A stretch of DNA of 13,307 nucleotides from Bacteroidales bacterium UBA5762 (GTDB taxonomy: Bacteria; Bacteroidota; Bacteroidia; Bacteroidales; TTA-H9). A model generated the notes under the pieces. It did not search any database and had not been told where the DNA came from. It saw only the letters and a program-made list of their open reading frames with translations. This document shows positions 1-7,897 of this stretch, piece by piece. Numbering within the stretch: position 1 is the first letter of the stretch; every line of letters begins with the position of its first letter. Both the position numbers and the translations under genes were made by a program. The stretch lies in the NCBI GenBank assembly GCA_002418865.1, contig DIEY01000070.1, positions 71,494-84,800 of the forward strand. Direction: 5' to 3'.

Positions 1-5
1 GGAGG
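1..5 (+). promoter_or_regulatory. Shine-Dalgarno-like site of the first ompH gene
   Basis: GGAGG ends four bases before the ATG at 10, which is rather close. It is the only clear purine-rich ribosome binding site I see before a gene in this window; the other starts look SD-poor, as is usual in Bacteroidota. It supports the ATG at 10. The window begins here, so anything upstream is unseen. Confidence 0.45.
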
Positions 6-9
6 AATT

Positions 10-546
10 ATGATACACAAAAGGCTTGCATTCTTATTTACAGCTATCCTATTAGCCATAGGAGTCAATGCTCAGAAATTTGCTTATGTGGATTCTGAAT
101 ATATTCTTCAGAATATACCCGAATATAATGATGCACTTGCGCAAATAGACGAATTTGCTGCTCAATGGCAGCAAGAACTCGAAGCTAAATTCGCGGCAAT
201 CGATAAAATGTACAAAGATTACCAGGCCGAAGCAGTGCTTTTACCCGAAGAAATGAAACGCAAACGTGAAGATGAAATTATGAAGGCTGAAAAAGCCGCT
301 AAAGATTTGCAAAAACAACGTTTTGGGAAAGATGGCGACTTATTTAAAAAACGCCAAGAGCTCGTAAAACCTATTCAAGATAAGATTTATACGGCAATCG
401 AAAAAATCGCCCAAGCAAAAAATTATGCCATGATTTTCGACAAGGCAGGGAATGTTACGATGATGTATGCCGATGCTAAATACGATATTAGCGACGAAGT
501 ACTCGAAGAAATGGGCTACAGCTTTAATACTCGCAAAAACAAATAA
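10..546 (+). CDS. OmpH/Skp-family periplasmic chaperone (first of tandem pair)
   Basis: A 178-residue secreted protein of the OmpH/Skp family. In well-studied bacteria such proteins hold unfolded outer-membrane proteins in the periplasm on their way to the BAM complex. Residues 1-21 form a signal peptide (MIHKR, then a hydrophobic stretch ending VNAQ). The mature start KFAYVDSEYILQNIPEY is the usual family opening (F-x-Y-V-D-x-x-x-I/L). Residues ~40-125 are a long, charged, Gln/Lys/Glu-rich helical region, as expected for the coiled-coil arms of Skp. The C-terminal part (YAMIFDKAG, MMYAD, YDISDEVLEEMGY) completes the fold. Length fits the family. A paralogue follows 151 bases downstream on the same strand; in Bacteroidota such pairs commonly sit next to bamA, which would lie off the left edge. 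Family is sure; chaperone role is inferred from it. Confidence 0.9.
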   Translation: MIHKRLAFLFTAILLAIGVNAQKFAYVDSEYILQNIPEYNDALAQIDEFAAQWQQELEAKFAAIDKMYKDYQAEAVLLPEEMKRKREDEIMKAEKAAKDLQKQRFGKDGDLFKKRQELVKPIQDKIYTAIEKIAQAKNYAMIFDKAGNVTMMYADAKYDISDEVLEEMGYSFNTRKNK

Positions 547-663
547 ATTAATAAACCTTATGCCATAGTGTTATTTGCCATAACATCTTTTATCATGATC
601 GGCCAAATGAAAAGAGTTATTAACTATTCAGAAAAAGATAATATGTATTTCTATAAAAATGTT

Positions 664-671
664 TAATTTTG
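664..671 (+). promoter_or_regulatory. Candidate Bacteroidota -7 element before the second ompH gene
   Basis: The bases TAATTTTG match the Bacteroidota -7 form TAnnTTTG exactly. I do not see a good TTTG -33 partner about 19 bases upstream, so this is a weak call. If it is real, transcription would start near 680, inside the longer reading frame that begins at 659, which favours the ATG at 698. The gene could equally be transcribed from upstream with its paralogue. Confidence 0.25.
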
Positions 672-697
672 GCGCTCAATTTAAAAAAAATATCGGG

Positions 698-1210
698 ATG
701 AAGAAGACTTTTGTTAAATTTTTCTTATTAACTGCTTGTATATTCGCTTTTGGAGGGGTTTCGGCTCAAAAATTCGGTCATATTGACTTCGCCAAACTGT
801 TTGTTGTTATGCCTGGTCAAGACACAATTCAAGAAAAATATCGTCAATATGCCGATGGCTTGAGAGTTCAGTTGGAAGCCATGCAAACAGAATGGGAAAC
901 TAAGATTACCGACTATCAGTCAAAATCTTCTACTATGACTGACCTTATCCGAAGAACAAAAGAAAAAGAACTTCAAGACCTACAGGGTCGTATTGAAGCT
1001 TTTCAGCAACAAGCCAATATTGATTTACAAAACAAGGAAACTGAACTTACTACCCCCCTTATTGAAAGAGCAAAAAAAGCCATTCAAGATGTAGCTAATG
1101 AAAATGGATACACTTACGTTTTTAATAGTGCAGAAGGCTTGCTTTTGGTAGCTCCTCCCTCTGACGATATAATGCCGCTGGTAAAGAAAAAACTTGGAAT
1201 CAAAGAATAG
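698..1210 (+). CDS. OmpH/Skp-family periplasmic chaperone (second of tandem pair)
   Basis: A 170-residue secreted OmpH/Skp-like protein, paralogous to the gene before it. An in-frame ATG exists at 659, but the ATG at 698 gives a standard signal peptide (MKKTFVKFFLL...GGVSAQ), while the longer form puts 13 poorly fitting residues before it, so 698 is preferred. The mature protein opens KFGHIDFAKLFVVMPGQDTIQ, the family start. A charged, Gln/Glu-rich helical arm follows (about residues 50-120), then a compact end (YTYVFNSAEGLLLVAPPSDDIMPLVKKKLGI) that closely follows the family C-terminus. It probably binds unfolded outer-membrane proteins in the periplasm. The two copies differ clearly in sequence, so this is not a recent duplication. 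A strong terminator follows within 25 bases. Confidence 0.9.
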   Translation: MKKTFVKFFLLTACIFAFGGVSAQKFGHIDFAKLFVVMPGQDTIQEKYRQYADGLRVQLEAMQTEWETKITDYQSKSSTMTDLIRRTKEKELQDLQGRIEAFQQQANIDLQNKETELTTPLIERAKKAIQDVANENGYTYVFNSAEGLLLVAPPSDDIMPLVKKKLGIKE

Positions 1211-1234
1211 ACTTGAATTGCTTAGCTTCAACTG

Positions 1235-1268
1235 AACCGCTTTTTTCAAACAGAAAAAAGCGGTTTTT
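1235..1268 (+). terminator. Intrinsic terminator of the ompH pair
   Basis: A perfect 12-base inverted repeat (1235-1246 AACCGCTTTTTT with 1254-1265 AAAAAAGCGGTT) surrounds a 7-base loop and runs into a T tract (1264-1268). It lies 25 bases past the second ompH stop and just before the convergent dprA stop at 1276. On the plus strand it has a good T tail; read from the minus strand the tail is poor, so it mainly ends the ompH transcript. Confidence 0.85.
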
Positions 1269-1275
1269 ATATTGC

Positions 1276-2370
1276 TTAAATAAGTTGATAAATCTTACCG
1301 GGTAAACATTTGACAATTCCTTGAAATTCAAGATTTAAAAGCGCAGCAGCGACCTTTGTAGATGGTAATTGCGACTCTATGCATATCTTATCTATTCCTG
1401 CTTTGGTATTGCGATTTAATATTTCAATTATCTTTTTTTCGTCTTCCGTATATTCAATAAATAGTTTCGATTGAGCTACTTGAGGGACATTGCCTTCTTT
1501 CAACCAACCAAGTTCTTTTAAAAGTGTTTCAGGAGAATCAAGTAATGAAGCACGATTAGTACGTATTAACCAATTACAACCTTCACTCATGATGTCGCCA
1601 AATCGGCCTGGTAATGCAAAAACATCACGATTGTAAGAATTCGCAATATCGGCTGTAATTAATGACCCTCCTTTTATTCCTGTTTCTATAACTAATAATG
1701 CATCACATAAACCAGCAATGATGCGATTTCTTTTTGGAAAATTCTCGCGATCGGGATTGGTCTGAGATGGGAAATCACTTAATAATCCTCCGTGGTTGAG
1801 CATTCTTTTTGCTAATTGACGATTTTGTCCAGGATAAATTCTATCGAGGCCATGACCTAAAACAGCAATCGTTGGTAATCCATGCTCCAGAGCCGACCGA
1901 TGAGCAGCAGTATCTATGCCAAAAGCCAAACCACTAACAATAACAACAGCATAAGACGAGAGTGCTTCCATGAGTTTATCAATGTACCATTTCCCATAAT
2001 CAGTAGCCCTGCGTGTGCCTACTATACTCAACGATAAAGGAGGATTAAGTGATTCGCTGCCTTTGTAATAAATCAAAAGAGGTCCATCCTCACAATTTCT
2101 TAAGCGTAACGGATAATCCTTATCCTTGAAATATAAGACTTTTATCTTGAATTTTTCTATAAACTCTATCTCTTGTTGTGCTCGGTCGAAAGGTTTTGCA
2201 TTTATAATAGCATTTGCTGTATGTTCACCAATGCCTGGGATACGCATCAATGCCGATTTCTTCTCTTTAAAAACCGCTTCGGCGCTTCCACAATAATTCA
2301 CTAACTTTTTACCATTGATATCACCAATTCCTGGAATAAGCGTAAGAGCAATCTCATAAAGTAACGACAT
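1276..2370 (-). CDS. dprA: DNA processing protein DprA (Smf)
   Basis: A 364-residue DprA/Smf protein, which binds incoming single-stranded DNA and loads RecA during natural transformation. It is present in most bacteria, including those not known to be competent. Residues 1-60 hold two helix-hairpin-helix-like motifs (LIPGIGDINGKKLV at 11-24 and RIPGIGEHTANAI at 43-55), the usual N-terminal region. The Rossmann-like core follows, with SIVGTRRATDYG (115-126), VSGLAFGIDTAAHRSAL (145-161), GHGLDRIYPGQN (172-183), NFPKRNRIIAGL (210-221) and GIKGGSLITADIA (231-243). Residues ~308-364 fit the C-terminal winged helix. All main parts are present and length is normal. It is convergent with the ompH pair and stands alone on its strand. 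The gene name rests on clear family identity; competence in this organism is not shown. Confidence 0.96.
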   Translation of the reverse strand: MSLLYEIALTLIPGIGDINGKKLVNYCGSAEAVFKEKKSALMRIPGIGEHTANAIINAKPFDRAQQEIEFIEKFKIKVLYFKDKDYPLRLRNCEDGPLLIYYKGSESLNPPLSLSIVGTRRATDYGKWYIDKLMEALSSYAVVIVSGLAFGIDTAAHRSALEHGLPTIAVLGHGLDRIYPGQNRQLAKRMLNHGGLLSDFPSQTNPDRENFPKRNRIIAGLCDALLVIETGIKGGSLITADIANSYNRDVFALPGRFGDIMSEGCNWLIRTNRASLLDSPETLLKELGWLKEGNVPQVAQSKLFIEYTEDEKKIIEILNRNTKAGIDKICIESQLPSTKVAAALLNLEFQGIVKCLPGKIYQLI

Positions 2371-2704
2371 AAGCTGTTGTTTACGAAGCGAAATTAAAAA
2401 TTATAAACGAATGGTCTCTCTTATCATCAAGTGAAAAACCGTCATTTTTTAGTCTCTCTAATCATTAGAACTGATTCAATCTTCGAAACTTGCGCTATAT
2501 TTAAATGCGATAAATCTTATTTTCAGGTATAGGTATTATTTTGGCGGTTACCAACAAAACTTAGTTGCGTCTGATTGCGTATTTTTGTTCTCAACTAAAA
2601 TGAATATTTTCAGATGATGGCAGGACTTTAATAATGGCTTTATTGGATGCACTAAACTTTGTGACTTTCTCTTCAGGAACAATTTACCGCATAAATGATT
2701 GAGA
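2371..2704. other. Intergenic region between divergent dprA and glycosyltransferase genes
   Basis: About 330 bases, strongly AT-rich, with no coding frame worth calling on either strand; the ATGs at 2600 and 2695 hit stops within a few codons. It must hold the starts for the two divergent neighbours. TATTTTTG at 2580-2587 matches the -7 form TAnnTTTG on the plus strand but has no good -33 partner and would leave a leader of over 100 bases. AAACTTTG at 2654-2661 is a one-mismatch alternative. I see no RNA gene or repeat. Confidence 0.5.
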
Positions 2705-3775
2705 ATGAAAAAGCTATTGATAGCACCGCTGAACTGGGGATTGGGACATGCCTCGCGTTGTGTTCCAGTTATTGATGAATTTATCGAGCATAATATCGAA
2801 ATTATTTTGGCAGGTGATGGTTTGGTTTACGATTTTCTTCATCAGCGCTACCCATTATTGCCAATCATCAATTTACAAGGGCAAAAAATTACTTACCAGA
2901 CCCGTGGTAGCTTAAATCTCGCCTTGGCAAGATCCCTTGCGGGATTTCTTAGAAATATAGTGAGTGAACATGAATGGCTTCAGGATTCTATAGAAAAATA
3001 TGACATAGGAGCGATCATCTCGGACAATAGATATGGATTATGGAGCAAAAGCATACCCTCTTTTCTCATCACACATCAAATTAATATAAAAAGTAAAGGA
3101 TTGTGGAAGTTTGGAGAACCTCTGGCCCATCAAAAAATACATGGCTTCTTGAATAATTTTTATGAAATATGGATTCCAGATGTTCCTCAGCGGCCTGGTC
3201 TTGCGGGCGATCTGTCTCATGTCGAAAAATCTAACTCAAAATACCGCTATTTAGGAATATTGTCGAGATTTAAATATCCAGCACCTATTCATGATCATCC
3301 ATCCAACGACATATTAGCCATCCTCTCAGGCCCAGAGCCTCAAAGAACTATTTTCGAGAATATACTCCTCAAAACTTTTGAGAATACGACAATGAGAATG
3401 ATTATTCTTCGAGGCTTGCCTTCTGCTCATCCAACTCAATTGAAATCAAATGGAATAACCTTAATCTCTCATTTGCAAGATAATGAATTTGTTGACCTAA
3501 TCGTGAAAAGCAAAAATATTATTTGTCGTTCAGGATATTCAAGTTTGATGGATTTATTTCGCTTGCAGCGGACTGCTTTGCTTGTGCCAACTCCTGGCCA
3601 ATCTGAACAGGAATATCTGGCAAGATTGCATGCCAATTCCGGGAATTTTTCTTCTGTTGCTCAAAATAAATTTAAATTTTATCATTTCCCAGCGCATACC
3701 CAGATTTCTTGCTCTAATATCACAAGTCAAAATTATCTCTCCAAAGCCTGTGAAATGGTGATTAAACTGCTGTAG
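2705..3775 (+). CDS. MurG/GT28-like glycosyltransferase, cytosolic
   Basis: A 356-residue protein with the two-domain look of a GT-B glycosyltransferase of the MurG/GT28-like group (the type often annotated as MJ1255/VC2487-like). The N-terminus KKLLIAPLNWGLGHASRCVP has the glycine/His loop of the acceptor-side domain. IISDNRYGLWSKSIPSFLITHQ (about 105-126) follows the pattern of these proteins. The C-terminal domain carries IICRSGYSSLMDLFRLQRTALLVPTPGQSEQEYLA (about 270-305), where the nucleotide sugar is expected to bind. No signal peptide or membrane span is visible. A TTG start six bases upstream is possible, but the ATG at 2705 begins the conserved sequence directly and is preferred. Sugar donor and acceptor are unknown. 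It stands alone between two intergenic regions. Confidence 0.8.
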   Translation: MKKLLIAPLNWGLGHASRCVPVIDEFIEHNIEIILAGDGLVYDFLHQRYPLLPIINLQGQKITYQTRGSLNLALARSLAGFLRNIVSEHEWLQDSIEKYDIGAIISDNRYGLWSKSIPSFLITHQINIKSKGLWKFGEPLAHQKIHGFLNNFYEIWIPDVPQRPGLAGDLSHVEKSNSKYRYLGILSRFKYPAPIHDHPSNDILAILSGPEPQRTIFENILLKTFENTTMRMIILRGLPSAHPTQLKSNGITLISHLQDNEFVDLIVKSKNIICRSGYSSLMDLFRLQRTALLVPTPGQSEQEYLARLHANSGNFSSVAQNKFKFYHFPAHTQISCSNITSQNYLSKACEMVIKLL

Positions 3776-3923
3776 ATTCGAAATTTAATTCAATTTTTTA
3801 TCATCGTCATGCCTTCCGGTTCTATTTTTTATAAAAAGAGTATCAGGGTTTTAATGGTCTTTATTTGTATTTAAGCAGGAACAAGCTTGTGCGCAATGTT
3901 TACAGACAACTAAGCCTTAAATG

Positions 3924-3955
3924 TTTCGGCGAATGCAAAAAATAAATTAGGTTTG
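3924..3955 (+). promoter_or_regulatory. Candidate promoter of lgt-cyclase
   Basis: TAGGTTTG at 3948-3955 matches the Bacteroidota -7 form TAnnTTTG exactly. TTTC at 3924-3927, 20 bases upstream, is a one-mismatch version of the TTTG -33 element. The start codon of lgt is at 3972, so the leader would be about ten bases or less. The rest of the 196-base gap from 3776 shows no other feature I can support. Confidence 0.4.
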
Positions 3956-3971
3956 CACAAAATTCGCCAAT

Positions 3972-4781
3972 ATGCTGGCTTACATATATTGGAATCCAGA
4001 TCCTGTAGCTTTCTCGTTAGGTCCTCTTCAAATTCGCTGGTATGGTTTATTGTTTGCCTTACCTTTTGTGATAGGATATTTTTTAATGCAGCATTTTTAT
4101 AAAAGAGAAAATCAACCTGTAAAATATTTGGATACATTACTTACTTATGTGATTTTGGGGGCGATTATAGGTGCTCGATTGGGACATTGTTTGTTTTACG
4201 AGCCCGAAATTTATCTTCGCGATCCTATAAGAATTCTCAAGATTTGGGAAGGAGGACTGGCAAGCCATGGTGGTGCCATAGGAGTTATTATCGCCCTGTG
4301 GCTTTATAGTCGAAAAACTCATCAAAGTTTTTGGTGGACCACAGATAGGGTAGCAATTTTGGTTGGAATGGCTGGAGCTTGCATACGTTTTGGTAATGTC
4401 ATGAATTCAGAAATTATAGGCAAACCCACCAACTTGCCCTGGGGATTTATATTTGCCAGAGTGGATGATATTCCCCGCCATCCTGCCCAATTATATGAAT
4501 CATTGGCTTATTTATTGATTTTTGTTTTGATGTTGTACTTGTATTATCGTTATTTAAATCGCAAGATAACTATACCCGAAGGGTATTTTGTTGGTCTGCT
4601 TCTCATTTTAGTATTTTCAGTTCGTTTTTTCATTGAATTTTTAAAAGAGCCTCAAGTAGGCTTCGAACAGAACTTAGCACTCAACATGGGACAATTACTT
4701 AGTATTCCATTCATTATCTTTGGTTTATGGTTGATGGTTCGCAAACATAAAATTCCAACTCAAAAAAAGCAAACATCATGA
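3972..4781 (+). CDS. lgt: Prolipoprotein diacylglyceryl transferase Lgt
   Basis: A 269-residue inner-membrane enzyme that moves diacylglyceryl from phosphatidylglycerol to the lipobox cysteine of prolipoproteins, the first step of lipoprotein maturation. About seven hydrophobic segments are visible. Residues matching key positions of E. coli Lgt are in place with the same spacing: H99 in GGLASHGGAIG (E. coli H103), R139 and N142 in CIRFGNVMNSEIIG (R143 and N146 in the Lgt signature), and R218/E222 in VRFFIEF (R239/E243). RHPAQLYES (169-177) and the N-terminal RWYGLLFAL are also typical. Length is slightly short but normal for Bacteroidota. The stop overlaps the ATG of the next gene by four bases (ATGA), so the two are almost certainly transcribed and translated together. 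Confidence 0.96.
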   Translation: MLAYIYWNPDPVAFSLGPLQIRWYGLLFALPFVIGYFLMQHFYKRENQPVKYLDTLLTYVILGAIIGARLGHCLFYEPEIYLRDPIRILKIWEGGLASHGGAIGVIIALWLYSRKTHQSFWWTTDRVAILVGMAGACIRFGNVMNSEIIGKPTNLPWGFIFARVDDIPRHPAQLYESLAYLLIFVLMLYLYYRYLNRKITIPEGYFVGLLLILVFSVRFFIEFLKEPQVGFEQNLALNMGQLLSIPFIIFGLWLMVRKHKIPTQKKQTS

Positions 4782-5416
4782 TATATGATCTTACGCATCG
4801 ATTGGAAGAAGAAATGCCAGTTTGGCCTGGTTCTCCAAAACCCAAAATTGAAATTGAGTCCACAATTGAACAAGATGGATATCTCGAAAATCATCTTCAA
4901 ATTAGTTCACATTCAGGAACTCATGTTGATGCTCCTGCTCATCTTTTAGTGAATGGATGTACATTGGATAAATTTCGGCCCGACTATTTTATAGGGAAAG
5001 CCCTAAAAATCGATCTTACGCATTGTCATCAATTGATTAAAGAAGAAGAATTTTTATTTTTAGAGAATTTCGCTGAACCTTTTGATTTTTTATTGTTGCA
5101 TACTGGTTGGAGCCGTTATTGGGGTCATCCGATATATTTTCAAAAATTCCCCGTCTTAAACGCTAAGGCAGCCAAATTTCTTAGCAATTTAAAATTAAAG
5201 GCAATCGGGATTGATACAATTTCGTTCGATCCGGTAGAAAGCGATGCTTTGCCTAACCATCACATTTTTATGCTGAAAAATATGCTTTTGATAGAAAATA
5301 TCACTGCAATGGATCCTTTACCCCAAAATAAAATCTTCGAGCTGTTGGTCTTACCGCTTTATTTTCGGCAGGCCGATGGAGCTCCCGCTCGAATAGTAGC
5401 ACGCGTTGAAGGGTAA
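4778..5416 (+). CDS. Metal-dependent cyclase/kynurenine formamidase-like hydrolase
   Basis: A 212-residue cytosolic protein of the cyclase family (PF04199), which includes kynurenine formamidase (KynB), isatin hydrolase and various cyclases. The metal motif HxGTHxDxPxH is complete: H45, H49, D51, H55 in SSHSGTHVDAPAHLL. The opening IYDLTHRLEEEMPVWPGSP and the end GIDTISFDPVESD...NHHIFML...PLYFRQADGAPARIVARV fit the family over its full length. The substrate is not determined; kynurenine formamidase is only one option, and no other tryptophan-degradation gene is nearby. It starts inside the lgt stop (4-base overlap), suggesting translational coupling, though no functional link to lipoprotein modification is known to me. 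Its stop lies five bases from that of the convergent dipeptidase gene. Confidence 0.88.
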   Translation: MIYDLTHRLEEEMPVWPGSPKPKIEIESTIEQDGYLENHLQISSHSGTHVDAPAHLLVNGCTLDKFRPDYFIGKALKIDLTHCHQLIKEEEFLFLENFAEPFDFLLLHTGWSRYWGHPIYFQKFPVLNAKAAKFLSNLKLKAIGIDTISFDPVESDALPNHHIFMLKNMLLIENITAMDPLPQNKIFELLVLPLYFRQADGAPARIVARVEG

Positions 5417-5421
5417 TTGAA

Positions 5422-6609
5422 TTATTGTGCTTGCAAAACGCGCATCAAATTGCCACCCCAAATTTTCTGTATTTCTTCAGCCGAATACCCTCTGCGAATA
5501 AGCTCGGAAGTAATATTGGGTATTTCGCTAACATCTTTGCAATCGGCCAGTCCACCGCCTCCATCAAAATCAGATCCTATGCCTACATGATCTATTCCCG
5601 CTACTTTTACGATGTGATCGATATGATCTACTAAATCGTGAACACTAGCTAATTGTCGTGGATAAACCTTTTGAAGACTATCTATTTCTTTTCTAGCCAA
5701 TTTTTTTTCTGTGTCGGTAAGATTCTCGAACTGGTGAAACCGATTTTGTAAAATATGAAAGGCCGAATCGTAACGAAGGTCGGGTGGTATTTTTTTTACA
5801 TAATCACTTAGAATACAAACCTGTACAACTCCCCCATTTTTTGCAATGGCCTCGAGCATTTTATCACTCAAATTTCGTGGATGATCGCAAATAGCCCTGG
5901 CTGAACTGTGAGAAGCAATTACTGGTTTGCTGGTAAGAGAAATAACATCCCCAAAGGCTTTATCCGAAATATGCGAGACATCCACCATCATTCCAAGTCT
6001 ATTCATTTCACGAACCACTTCTTTTCCAAAATCACTCAAACCTTCTTCTTGATTTTTATCGGTGGAAGAAGAACAAAGTTGATTATTTTTTGAGTGGCAC
6101 AAAGTAATGTAACGCGCTCCTAAATCATAGAATTCTTTCACTCTGTCAAGTTTCATGTTCAAAGGGTATCCATTTTCTATGCCTATTAGGATGCTCAATT
6201 TTCCTGAGTTATAATTTTTCTGGATGTCGTTAGCTGAAGTGGCCAATGCGAGTTTATCTGAATTATGCTGAATTAATGAATCGATTCGCGCAAACATTTT
6301 CCGAGCTAAAATGTAAGCCTTATGGTAAGAAAGGCTATCGAGACTACCCTGAGGCGTAAAAACCGCAAAAAATACAGCATCTAGCCCTCCTTTCAGCATC
6401 CTCGGGTAATCGACCTTGCTATAAGGACTCGAACAATTATTTTTCATAAAGTCGGTCTCCGACCTTAACAAAACCATGGGCGTATCGGTATGAGAATCGA
6501 TAGTTAGTAAACTCTCATGAAAATGATGGGGAAAGACTAAATTCTGAGCCGAAGCTTGTAAACTCATCATCACTTCAAAGGCTATTAAAGCCTTTTTATA
6601 ATATTTCAT
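5422..6609 (-). CDS. Secreted membrane-dipeptidase family (M19) zinc peptidase
   Basis: A 395-residue enzyme of peptidase family M19 (renal dipeptidase type), which cleaves dipeptides with a two-zinc centre. Residues 1-22 form a signal peptide (MKYYKKALIAFEVMMSLQASAQ), so it acts outside the cytoplasm. Expected metal ligands are all visible: H40 and D42 (IDSHTDTP), bridging E145 (LIGIENGYP), H213 (VDVSHISD) and H234 (VIASHSSARAICDHPRNLSD). D347 lies in GIGSDFDGGGG, and WGGNLMRVLQ closes the protein as in the family. No lipobox cysteine is seen. It follows ackA on the same strand after a 58-base gap, so it may be cotranscribed or have its own promoter; I found no clear one. Substrate could be D,L- or L,L-dipeptides; the sequence does not decide. 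Confidence 0.93.
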   Translation of the reverse strand: MKYYKKALIAFEVMMSLQASAQNLVFPHHFHESLLTIDSHTDTPMVLLRSETDFMKNNCSSPYSKVDYPRMLKGGLDAVFFAVFTPQGSLDSLSYHKAYILARKMFARIDSLIQHNSDKLALATSANDIQKNYNSGKLSILIGIENGYPLNMKLDRVKEFYDLGARYITLCHSKNNQLCSSSTDKNQEEGLSDFGKEVVREMNRLGMMVDVSHISDKAFGDVISLTSKPVIASHSSARAICDHPRNLSDKMLEAIAKNGGVVQVCILSDYVKKIPPDLRYDSAFHILQNRFHQFENLTDTEKKLARKEIDSLQKVYPRQLASVHDLVDHIDHIVKVAGIDHVGIGSDFDGGGGLADCKDVSEIPNITSELIRRGYSAEEIQKIWGGNLMRVLQAQ

Positions 6610-6667
6610 CTGAATTTGATAGTATGCTCTATAAAATGATTTATAGAAATATCGGTTAATTTGAGAT

Positions 6668-7885
6668 TTAATGAATCATCTCGAGATGCTGAGATATAAT
6701 TTCGAAAGTATCTGAAGCAATAACAAATTCTTCGTTGGTTGGGATAACCATAACTTTTACTTTTGAATCCTTGTGAGTAAGTATGGCTTCTTGCCCTTTA
6801 ATGGCTTTATTCTTCTCAAAATCGAAATCAATACCTAACCATTCCATATCTTTCATTATTTCTTCGCGTGTGGCAAAGTCATTTTCTCCAATACCGCCGG
6901 TGAAGATGATAGAATCTACACCACCCATTGCGGCAGCATAGGCACCAATATATTTTTTCACACGATATCGAAACATTTTTAAGGCAATATTAGCTCTTGG
7001 ATTGCCATTAGCAGCAGCTTCTTCCAAATCACGCATATCGCTTGAGATGCCTGAGATTCCGAGCAATCCACTGAATTTATTAATCAACTTATTGAGGGTT
7101 TGGAAACCAATGCTTTCTTTTTCAGCTATATGAAGTAAAGCTCCCGCATCTACATCACCTGTGCGTGTACCCATTATTAAGCCTTCGATAGGTGTCATAC
7201 CCATGGAAGTGTCGAACGATTTCCCATTTTTTATAGCAGCCACACTGGCTCCATTCCCGAGATGGCAAGTAATTAATCGCAGTTTGTTATAATCTTGATT
7301 GAGCAATTTAGCAGCACGCAGAGATACATATTTATGGCTACTTCCATGAAAACCATATCTTCTGATTTTATACTTTTCGTAAAGAGAATAGGGCAGCCCA
7401 TAAAGATAGACATAATCGGGCATGGTTTGATGAAAGGCGGTATCGAATACGCCTACTTGAGGTATTTGTGGAAGCAAACGAGTAATTGCATAAATTCCTT
7501 CGAGATTAGGTGGGTTGTGAAGAGGTGCCAGATCGATACACTCCTCTAAAGCGCTTACCACATCGTTATTAATACGAACGCTCCCTCCGAATTTTTCACC
7601 TGCATGAACTACTCTGTGGCCAACGGCCTCAACCTCATTTATTCCTTTAAGGCTACCATATTGAGGATGAATTAAAATTCCAAGAACATACTCTATTCCT
7701 TTTTGGTGATCAAGTATCTCGCCTTCTACTTTGAATTCGAGTCCATCGTTTCGTTGGTGTTTGATAGAAGCCCCCTTGAGCCCAATCTTATCTACCAAGC
7801 CTTTGGCAAGGACTTCTGCTTCAGGCATATTAAACAACTGATATTTAATGGAAGAACTTCCACAATTCAATACTATAATCTTCAT
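6668..7885 (-). CDS. ackA: Acetate kinase AckA
   Basis: A 405-residue acetate kinase (ASKHA fold, cytosolic), which interconverts acetyl phosphate + ADP with acetate + ATP and gives fermenters their acetate-linked ATP. Residues equivalent to the active site of Methanosarcina AckA are at identical positions: N7 (VLNCGSSS), R91 (GHRVVHAGE), H123 (LHNPPN), D148 (VFDTAFHQTMP), H180 (RYGFHGSSH) and R241 (MGTRTGDVD). FTGGIGEN (328-335) and PTNEE (382-386) are also present. Length rules against butyrate kinase, which is about 50 residues shorter. The gene begins 12 bases after the dehydrogenase stop on the same strand, so the two probably form an operon. A phosphotransacetylase gene, the usual partner, is not in the window. 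Confidence 0.96.
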   Translation of the reverse strand: MKIIVLNCGSSSIKYQLFNMPEAEVLAKGLVDKIGLKGASIKHQRNDGLEFKVEGEILDHQKGIEYVLGILIHPQYGSLKGINEVEAVGHRVVHAGEKFGGSVRINNDVVSALEECIDLAPLHNPPNLEGIYAITRLLPQIPQVGVFDTAFHQTMPDYVYLYGLPYSLYEKYKIRRYGFHGSSHKYVSLRAAKLLNQDYNKLRLITCHLGNGASVAAIKNGKSFDTSMGMTPIEGLIMGTRTGDVDAGALLHIAEKESIGFQTLNKLINKFSGLLGISGISSDMRDLEEAAANGNPRANIALKMFRYRVKKYIGAYAAAMGGVDSIIFTGGIGENDFATREEIMKDMEWLGIDFDFEKNKAIKGQEAILTHKDSKVKVMVIPTNEEFVIASDTFEIISQHLEMIH

Positions 7886-7897
7886 AAAAACAATTCT

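Noticed and set aside
569..585. Hairpin TGTTAT-TTGCC-ATAACA after the first ompH gene
   Set aside because: Only six mostly A-T pairs and a short interrupted T stretch after it; too weak to call a terminator.
3910..4137. A minus-strand open frame over the lgt start
   Set aside because: Overlaps the conserved N-terminus of lgt and its candidate promoter; no recognisable protein features.
6629..6646. Palindrome CTATAAA-ATGA-TTTATAG between ackA and the dipeptidase gene
   Set aside because: A pure A-T stem apart from one end pair, no T tract on the minus strand, and expected by chance in such AT-rich sequence; an operator role cannot be supported.
6668..7885. Butyrate kinase as the identity of the acyl kinase
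   Set aside because: 405 residues and acetate kinase active-site residues at identical numbering fit AckA; butyrate kinases are about 50 residues shorter.
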